Below are positions 57,673 to 64,000 of a stretch of DNA of 64,000 nucleotides, one piece after another. The notes beneath the pieces were generated by a model that worked only from the letters and a program-made list of their open reading frames with translations, did no database searches and was not told the DNA's origin. Positions within the stretch are counted from its first letter, which is position 1, and the number at the start of each line of letters is the position of its first letter. The DNA lies in the NCBI GenBank assembly GCA_963785035.1, contig CAWATG010000005.1, positions 1-64,000 on the forward strand, given 5' to 3'. A program made the position numbers and the translations under genes. This stretch comes from CAWATG01 sp963785035 (GTDB lineage: Bacteria > Actinomycetota > Acidimicrobiia > IMCC26256 > CAWATG01).

Positions 57673-60600
57673 CTACCGAAAGTCTCTGGAGTGCAACGAT
57701 CCGGCCAGGCTGATCGGTAAGCGCGTGATCCGCGTCGCGACAAGGTTGGTCACCCCCTGATGGCGTTCCACGACACCTCGTACCCGTAACGCCGGCGCAC
57801 CACGAGCCGCGACACGAAACCGCTTCCACACGCCCCTCGAACAGATCACATTGATGAGACCTGTCTCATCCTCGAGATTCAGAAACACCGTTCCCTTCGC
57901 CGTTTCGGGCTGCTGCCGATGCGTCACGATTCCGGCAACTTCCACCACACTGCGATCAGAAACGGTGCGCATCTGTTCGGCCGTGATGACACCTTGCGCC
58001 GCAAGGTCATCACGCACGAACTCCGTCGGATGTCGCCCCGGCGACATCCCCATCGACCACAGATCTGACGCCAGCTCCTCGGACTCGCTCATCCCCGGAA
58101 GCTCGGGTGCATCCACGCCGCAGAGCAGCCCTGGCAAGGTCGCCGCCACCACCCCATCAGCGGTGACTCTGGCTCGAGCGTCACGCAACGCTCCCGCAGC
58201 CCACATCGAAGTTCGCCGCGCTTGACCGAAGGACTGTTCAAACACGCCCGCCGCTGCGAGTACCTCGACGACATCGACAGTGGCACCCGTACGGCGGACA
58301 AAATCCTCGAGACTTTCGAACGGGCGCTCAGTACGCACACCGTCGACATAGTCGAGAAACACATCGTGCAGCCCACGCACGGACCGCAGCCCCATCCGTA
58401 CGGCATGAACCGATGGCTCCGCATACCAACCGGGCAATGGGCGACCAATAGGCTCGACGTGTGACGGACGCGGCTCAAGGGTCGCGTCACGACGTGAGGC
58501 GTTGATGTCGGGACCGAGCACTTCGATACCGTGACGACGGGCATCGCGCACAATCGTGTGCGGCGAGTAAAAGCCCATCGGTTGCGCGTTGAGCAACGCA
58601 CAAGCAAACTCCGCTGGGTAGTGATACTTGATCCAGGCGCTCGAGTACACGAGATACGCGAAGCTCACCGAATGACTCTCGGGAAAACCGAAGTTTGCAA
58701 ATGCCTCGAGCTTCTTCGTGATGTCCTGGGCAACCTCGCCGGTGATACCTCGATCGGCCATGCCGTCCAACAATCGAGCACGGAGCTTGGCCATGCGAAC
58801 CTGCGACCGTTTCGAGCTCATCGCCTGACGAAGCTGATCGGACTCCGCCGGCGTGAAGCCAGCAACGTCGATTGCCATCTGCATCAGTTGCTCCTGGAAC
58901 AGCGGCACGCCCAATGTCTTCGCCAGGCACTTCTCGAGCAGCGGGTGTGGATAGGTGACCGCTTCCTCGCCGTTGCGGCGCCGGAGGTATGGATGCACGG
59001 ACCCGCCTTGGATCGGACCAGGTCGGATCAGGGCGATCTCGATCACCAGGTCGTAGAAACACCGCGGTCGTAGTCGTGGCAGGGTCGCCATCTGCGCTCG
59101 ACTCTCCACCTGGAACACGCCGATGGTGTCAGCGCTACAGAGCAGGTCATAGACCTCATCTTCTTGAGAAATGGTTGCCAGGTCGATCTCGACACCTTCA
59201 TAACGGGCGATGAGGTCGACAGCGAGGTGCAACATGGTGAGCATGCCCAGGCCGAGAAGATCGAACTTCACCAAGCCGGCAGCAGCACAATCGTCCTTGT
59301 CCCACTGAAGGACCGATCGGCCTTCCATACGCGCCCACTCAATCGGGCAGTACTCCACCAACGGTCGATCCGCCATCACCATCCCGCCTGAATGGATCCC
59401 GAGATGGCGCGGAAAATCGAGCACCTGCGCGGCGAGATCGAGCGCGAGAGGTGGGATAGCCGGCGGTCGCGTCGCTACCCCCTCGGCGATATCAGCACCC
59501 GATGCGCCGGCTTCAGCCAGCTCAGCAAATGCTTCGGGCCCAGCACTCCAACGCTGTACCCATTTTCCGAGTGCATCGGCTTGGCCCGGCGCGACGCCCA
59601 CAACTTTTGCCATCTCACGCAGCGCGGAACGCGGCCGGTACGTAATCACGTTCGCAACCTGGGCAGCACGCTCACGGCCGTAGCAGTCATAGACGTACTG
59701 GATCACTTCCTCACGACGTTGATGTTCGATGTCAAGGTCGATATCGGGTGGACCGTCACGCTCAGGTGACAGGAAGCGTTCGAAGAGCAGGCCCAGCGCG
59801 ACGGCATCTGCCTTGGTCACCCCGAGCGCGTAACACACGGCACTGTTCGCGCTGCTCCCCCGTCCTTGGCAGTAGATGTCCGAACGACGACAAAAATCAA
59901 CGATGTCGAACAGCAACAGGAAATACCCGGCAAAGCCGAGCTGATCGATGACCTCCAACTCGTGTGTCGATTTGATGCTGCGCCTGCTCATGTTGTGGAT
60001 GCGTCAATGGGTAGTAGACAGCGGCGCCGCGCCAGACGAGCTGACGCAACCAACTCATCTCGGTATGGCCATCGGGCACCGGATAATCAGGCAAGTTCGG
60101 CGCGGCCAGCCGCAGATCGAACGCGCAGGCCTCCGCAATCTCAACGGTGCGCTCAATCGCTCCAGGCCAACGTGCAAACCTCCGCATCTGCTCAGCCGGC
60201 GAGCGAAGATGCGCGAGTGGCGAAGCCGGCAGCCATCCGTTTGCCTCGTCAAGCGTTCGGCGTGCCCTGATTGCGCTGAGTGCTGTCGCCAACGGGCGCT
60301 GTGCAGCAGTTGCATAGTGAACGTTGTTTGTTGCCACAACGTTCACTCCCGCAGTGAGTGCAATGTTCGCAAGTGCATCGTTGCGATGTCGATCGAGTGG
60401 ATCATTGTGATCCCAGAGCTCCACGAAGACGCGGTCACGCCCAAACGTCGCCGTGAGGACGTCGAGTTCGCGGCGGGCAGCTGCAGGCCCGTCAGCCATG
60501 AGTGCTGCAGGTACCGTCCCCTTACGACATCCAGTCAGGACGAACCAGGCATCATTGTGTGTTGCAGTATTTCCAGTTGCAGCATTTCCATCGGAGACGA

Positions 60601-61012
60601 TGAACAGGCGCCACGCGATGCCGCTCCTAGGGTTGCGAGGTCACAATGGGGCGCGCCTTTCTTCGCCGCGGAGCTGCGCCTGACTGATCGCACGTGCCAA
60701 GCGCGTGTATCCGACAGGACCTTGCGCCAACACGAGCAGATGCCGTCCTGGTGGATCCGGTGCCCCTGGTTGCGTGGCGCTGCCGTCGAACGTCATCTCC
60801 GCACCGAAGACCGTCGGCAAACCGAGGGGACGCGCCGCCTGAGCGAAACGCACGACGCCGTAGAAGCCATCGTGATCAGTCACCGCTAGCGCACCGAGAC
60901 CAAGGCGCACAGCTTCTTCGACAAGCTCCTCGGGGTGACTCGCACCATCAAGAAACGAGAAGTTCGTATGACAGTGCAGCTCTGCGTATCGTCCGTCTCC
61001 CACGTTCTCCAC
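57673..61012 (-). CDS. dnaE2: Error-prone DNA polymerase III alpha subunit (three frameshifts)
   Basis: About 1112 residues of a DnaE2 translesion polymerase, acting with ImuA/ImuB in SOS mutagenesis. PHP domain 'YAELHCHTNFSFLDGASHPE', then 'VLTGCRKGTVPAALM', 'NDALANIALTAGVNVVATNN', polymerase catalytic 'RFLSPERDGPPDIDLDIEH' (P-D-I-D-x-D), 'YRPRSALREMAKV', and the DnaE2-type tail ending 'LHSRDFR'. The frame breaks near 60659 (+1), 60626 (-1) and 59964 (+1); correcting them gives expected DnaE2 sequence throughout. GTG start at 61012. A LexA box lies 59 bases upstream. Confidence 0.92.
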
Positions 61013-61064
61013 GCCCTACCCAGCCAAGCTCCTACGGCCTATTCCGCCGCACCCGAGAGCCCAG

Positions 61065-61070
61065 ACGATA
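61065..61070 (-). promoter_or_regulatory. Putative dnaE2 -10 element
   Basis: TATCGT on the minus strand directly abuts the SOS box on its dnaE2-proximal side. The -35 region would fall within or beyond the box, so bound LexA would block RNA polymerase. Predicted leader of about 45 bases. Confidence 0.5.
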
Positions 61071-61086
61071 ACGAACATATGTTCGT
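61071..61086. promoter_or_regulatory. LexA-binding SOS box
   Basis: ACGAACATATGTTCGT is a perfect 16-base palindrome containing CGAAC-N4-GTTCG, the actinobacterial LexA consensus core. It sits between divergent dnaE2 (59 bases away) and the DUF222/HNH gene (208 bases away). Control of dnaE2 is the clear expectation. Confidence 0.9.
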
Positions 61087-61293
61087 ATCGTCAATTGGCC
61101 GGCCGCACGATCCAGCGAATCCGCTCGGCATGACTGGTCGAACCCGATCTGCGAGAACGACACTCCGCGGTCATGATGACGACAGGTGAGAGCTTCAACG
61201 TCCCCCTGGTTCACCCCAGTACCGGCGGCGCCACAACGCCCCGATCCGGACGTCTGCGGAATAACTGTCATATACCGCCGTCACACTGTGGGT

Positions 61294-62376
61294 ATGACAT
61301 CGGAATCCCACGCAGAGCCCAGCGACTCGCAACGCGTCCTCGCACTCATCGAGAAGCGTGATCTCGTTGAGCGAGAGCTTGTCGGCGCGCTCGCCGAATG
61401 GGACTTCGAACAGCGTTGGGCACTCGACGGGGCAGTCCATCCCATCCCCTGGCTCGTCCATCACTGTGCCATCACACGCGCCGAGGCATCGCAACTGGTC
61501 GCCAAAGCACGCGTCGTACAACGATGCGACGACATTGCCGACGCGCTTGCCGACGGAATACTCAGCACGTCGCACCTCGGGCTCCTTGCGCGCGCCGGAC
61601 GACATCGCGAGCAACTGCTCGAAGAGCATCAAGGCGTATTGGTAGACGCAGCGCAGTCCGTTCCACCCGAGCAATACCGACAGGTCGTGCAACGCTGGCA
61701 GGCACTCGCCGACGACATCATCGCCGATGCCGAAGCAGTCGACGCCTTCGAGCACCGTCGCCTGCACGTCTCGACCACCTTCGAAGGCTCCGTCGCGATC
61801 AATGGCCGACTCGACCCTGAGGGTGGCGCTCGCCTCATCGCCGCCCTCAAGGACGCTCTGCCTCCGAGCGGCGGAACCCCCGCACAGCGTCGCGCCGATG
61901 CACTCGTCGCTCTCGTTACCGGCGAACGGCCGGGTGTCAAGCTCCATCTCGTCGCCACCGAAGCGACGCTCACAACCTCGCCTGCATCCCCGGGCTCCTC
62001 AGCGGTCCTCGATCAATCCAGTAGCGAGATCTCGGGGCTCGGTACCGTCCCAGCCAGCATCAGCCGGCGCCTCGCGTGCGACGCAATCATCGACACACGC
62101 GACACCGCTGGACTTTCACTCGGGCGCTCGCGACGGCTGGTCTCTCGGTCGCAGCGTCAGGCGCTCACCGTTCGTGATGGGGGCTGCTCATTCCCTGGTT
62201 GTGACCGTCCCCCCGAATGGACCGACGCTCATCACCTCCAACACTGGGCAGATGGCGGCAACACCGATCTCGAAAACCTCGTGCTGCTGTGTCGGCGTCA
62301 TCACGTGTTGTGCCACGAGGGAAGGTGGCGCCTCGAACGCATGACCGACGGCCGTCTTATGGCAGTACCGCCGTAG
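61294..62376 (+). CDS. DUF222 / HNH endonuclease (13E12 family)
   Basis: A 360-residue protein: DUF222 helical domain (about 15-220, 'LVERELVGALAEWDFEQRWA', 'WLVHHCAITRAEASQLVAKA') and a C-terminal HNH nuclease ('TVRDGGCSFPGCDRPPEWTD' then 'AHHLQHWADGGNTDLENLVL' and 'CRRHHVLCHEG'), with zinc Cys pairs and the catalytic His. ATG at 61294; CACACT at 61282-61287 ends six bases upstream. The family is multi-copy in actinobacteria and behaves like a mobile or selfish gene; some mycobacterial members are under LexA control. It sits between dnaE2 and imuB on the opposite strand. Confidence 0.88.
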   Translation: MTSESHAEPSDSQRVLALIEKRDLVERELVGALAEWDFEQRWALDGAVHPIPWLVHHCAITRAEASQLVAKARVVQRCDDIADALADGILSTSHLGLLARAGRHREQLLEEHQGVLVDAAQSVPPEQYRQVVQRWQALADDIIADAEAVDAFEHRRLHVSTTFEGSVAINGRLDPEGGARLIAALKDALPPSGGTPAQRRADALVALVTGERPGVKLHLVATEATLTTSPASPGSSAVLDQSSSEISGLGTVPASISRRLACDAIIDTRDTAGLSLGRSRRLVSRSQRQALTVRDGGCSFPGCDRPPEWTDAHHLQHWADGGNTDLENLVLLCRRHHVLCHEGRWRLERMTDGRLMAVPP

Positions 62377-62403
62377 CCACCTGACACGTCTCGCCGAGCA
62401 CAC

Positions 62404-64000
62404 TCAGTCGTAGATCGCAGCAATACCGGCGCGGCCGCCTTCGAGGACCACTAGGCATGCGACATCGTTCACGACCATCTGCCATAACGCTCGGCGACGA
62501 CGCGCGATGCGATCCCACCAACCAACATCGTGCGTCCACGGCCCGTTCCACGCGCTGATCTCACCACCGCCCAGTGGGAGTGCGCGAGACCTCACCCATC
62601 CAGGATCGCCGGAAACTTCCCCACGCCCAGAAACTGCGATGGCATTGCCATATACATCAAGTAACTCTGCAGGCAACGCTGGCTCGAAGACACGCGATGG
62701 CGGCGGTGTCGGTACCGCTCCCGGCCACGCGCCAGGACGCGCTCCATCACCTCGCGCTTCTCGCGGCTCGCCCCAGGACACCCATCGGACCCGCTCACTC
62801 GGCAGTCGACCACCTTGAGGCATTGCCGTCACGACTGACTCATGACCCAACATCGCCTGCACCCGTGCCAAAGCTCGCTTGGCACGATCAGCACTCGCGA
62901 GATCTCCCCCCCAAAAACCCAGCTGGCGACCATCAATGGTCACAACTTCCTCGGGGAGGAGCCGCAACACCAGGAGTCCACCGGTGGCAACCTCGGCGTC
63001 GGCAAGCTCGGCGTCGGCCGGCGCGCCCGTCCGTACCCGTGCCCACACCGAGCCAGCTCTCAAGCTGCCAGCGTGCCCGATCGGCTAGCGCGCTCGGCGT
63101 GAAGGCACCATCGTGTCGCCATGCCCGTGACCAATGCTCGCCATGCTCGGTTTCCGCTTCGATCACGATACGCGTACACGCCATCCCGCGATCAGCCAGT
63201 CGAGTCAGCATGTGATCGGCAAGCGCCTTCGCTGCAAACGTTGCCAGGTCGACACGTTGACAAGGTGGATCGAAATTGTGTGTCTCGATCATCTCCGGGG
63301 GCACTTCCGCCAGTACTGACGGTGCATCATCCAGGCCGCGTGCCCATCGATGTCGACGTAACCCATCAGGACCAAAGCGCACATGCACTGCCGACGCCGG
63401 CAATGCAGCAAATGCACCCATCGTCGGTAAGCCCAGCCGGATCAAAAGCGCGCCGAAATCAGGATCCCCCAACACGCGCACCGACCTCGGCGCCAGGAAC
63501 AACGCTGACTCCCCGGGCGCTATCACCGCATCGACACGTGCTGCTTGACGCGCAGCGAAACGACTATCGGCAATCCCCACCCGTACTGCAGGAACCCCAA
63601 GGTCCGTCACCGCCGATCGGACACGCTCGGCAAGCATGTCATCACCACCGAAATACCGAGAGGGTCCACGTGTAGGAAACGACAACACGCCAGGCCTGTC
63701 CATCTCAAGACGCGGCGTGAGTGTCTCAACTGCTCGTGCAACTTCTTCAAATGCCCGCGCCTCACCAATGAGATCGGCATCAACTGCAACCAGCCCAGGC
63801 GCTCGAGCTTCCGCGACGCGCGCCGACGCATCCCGATCGTTACCCCAAGCGCACGGGCCTCACCCGATACCGCTCGCACCACGGGCGCACCCGTCGCCGA
63901 CTCGAATACTGCGAAGGGAGCCCACGACAAGGTTTCGTCCCGCCGACGCCACGCAACGACTGGCCAATCAGGACACCAGACGCAGCAGGTCCGCTCAGCC
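62404..64000 (-). CDS. imuB: DNA polymerase Y-family protein ImuB (5' end cut, two frameshifts)
   Basis: Accessory Y-family-like protein of the DnaE2 mutasome that tethers DnaE2 to the beta clamp. The N-terminal 'RTCCVWCPDWPVVAWRRRD' touches the right window edge, so the start is probably just outside. 'GEARALGVTIGMRRR', 'LSFPTRGPSRYFGGDDM' and the C-terminal 'LLPEEVVTIDGRQLGFWGG' and 'WWDRIARRRRALWQMVV' identify it. The frame changes near 63818 (-1, in a GCGCGC run) and near 63055 (+1). It is separated from dnaE2 by the opposite-strand HNH gene. Confidence 0.87.

Overview
High-GC chromosomal DNA from an actinobacterium, read as a long contig. Evidence for the lineage: a mycothiol S-conjugate amidase, the SOS mutasome pair ImuB and DnaE2 with an actinobacterial-type LexA box (CGAAC-N4-GTTCG), a DUF222/13E12 HNH endonuclease, a CtpE-type P-ATPase, many acyl-CoA dehydrogenase, SDR, thiolase and crotonase genes, and start codons placed 6-8 nt after TANNNT-like -10 elements (leaderless transcripts). 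The lipid-catabolic, gene-dense style fits Acidimicrobiia, but that is inference. No gene-free stretch exceeds about 300 bases.

Layout. 1-3230: right end of an integrative element, with an excisionase-like HTH protein, an AbiE type IV toxin-antitoxin pair and a tyrosine recombinase next to tRNA-Cys. 3359-5602: a membrane PAS-GGDEF-EAL protein. 5717-11051: a plus-strand acyl-CoA/sterol-type cluster (thiolase-like/DUF35 fusion, thiolase, crotonase, SDR, VOC protein). 11059-12222: unknown membrane protein. 12457-16384: hydantoinase/oxoprolinase B and A. 16406-19355: acyl-CoA ligase and acyl-CoA dehydrogenase. 19560-20458: DUF6282 hydrolase-like protein. 20460-25359: SDR, MaoC hydratase, LivG-type ATPase and two tandem substrate-binding proteins. 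25450-32688: PIG-L deacetylase, membrane-anchored esterase, ArfB, glutamate synthase large subunit. 32927-38795: purK, xthA, etfA/etfB, geranylgeranyl-reductase-like flavoprotein, Fe/2OG oxygenase-like protein. 38776-45761: small conserved proteins, alpha/beta hydrolase, RecB-type nuclease, PAP2, DsbA-like, SCP2-like, Mca and a second acyl-CoA dehydrogenase. 45966-51989: cell-envelope and secreted proteins (VanW, repeat/CAP protein, CocE-type hydrolase). 51995-57652: divalent-cation cluster (CtpE, PhoU/TrkA-C regulator, MgtE-like transporter) plus a PilZ protein. 57673-64000: dnaE2, SOS box, HNH gene, and imuB running off the right edge.

How it fits together. Much of the window supplies fatty-acid or sterol-like oxidation: ligase, dehydrogenases, hydratases, SDRs and thiolases, with EtfAB taking electrons from the dehydrogenases. 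The GGDEF/EAL and PilZ proteins are two parts of c-di-GMP signalling. DnaE2/ImuB form the inducible mutagenic repair system.

Important caveat. Around two dozen otherwise intact genes are split by single-base shifts, most of them one extra base, often in a short G/C or T run. They affect housekeeping and accessory genes alike, so I read them as uncorrected sequencing errors rather than real decay. Affected genes are annotated across their full span, with each break position given.
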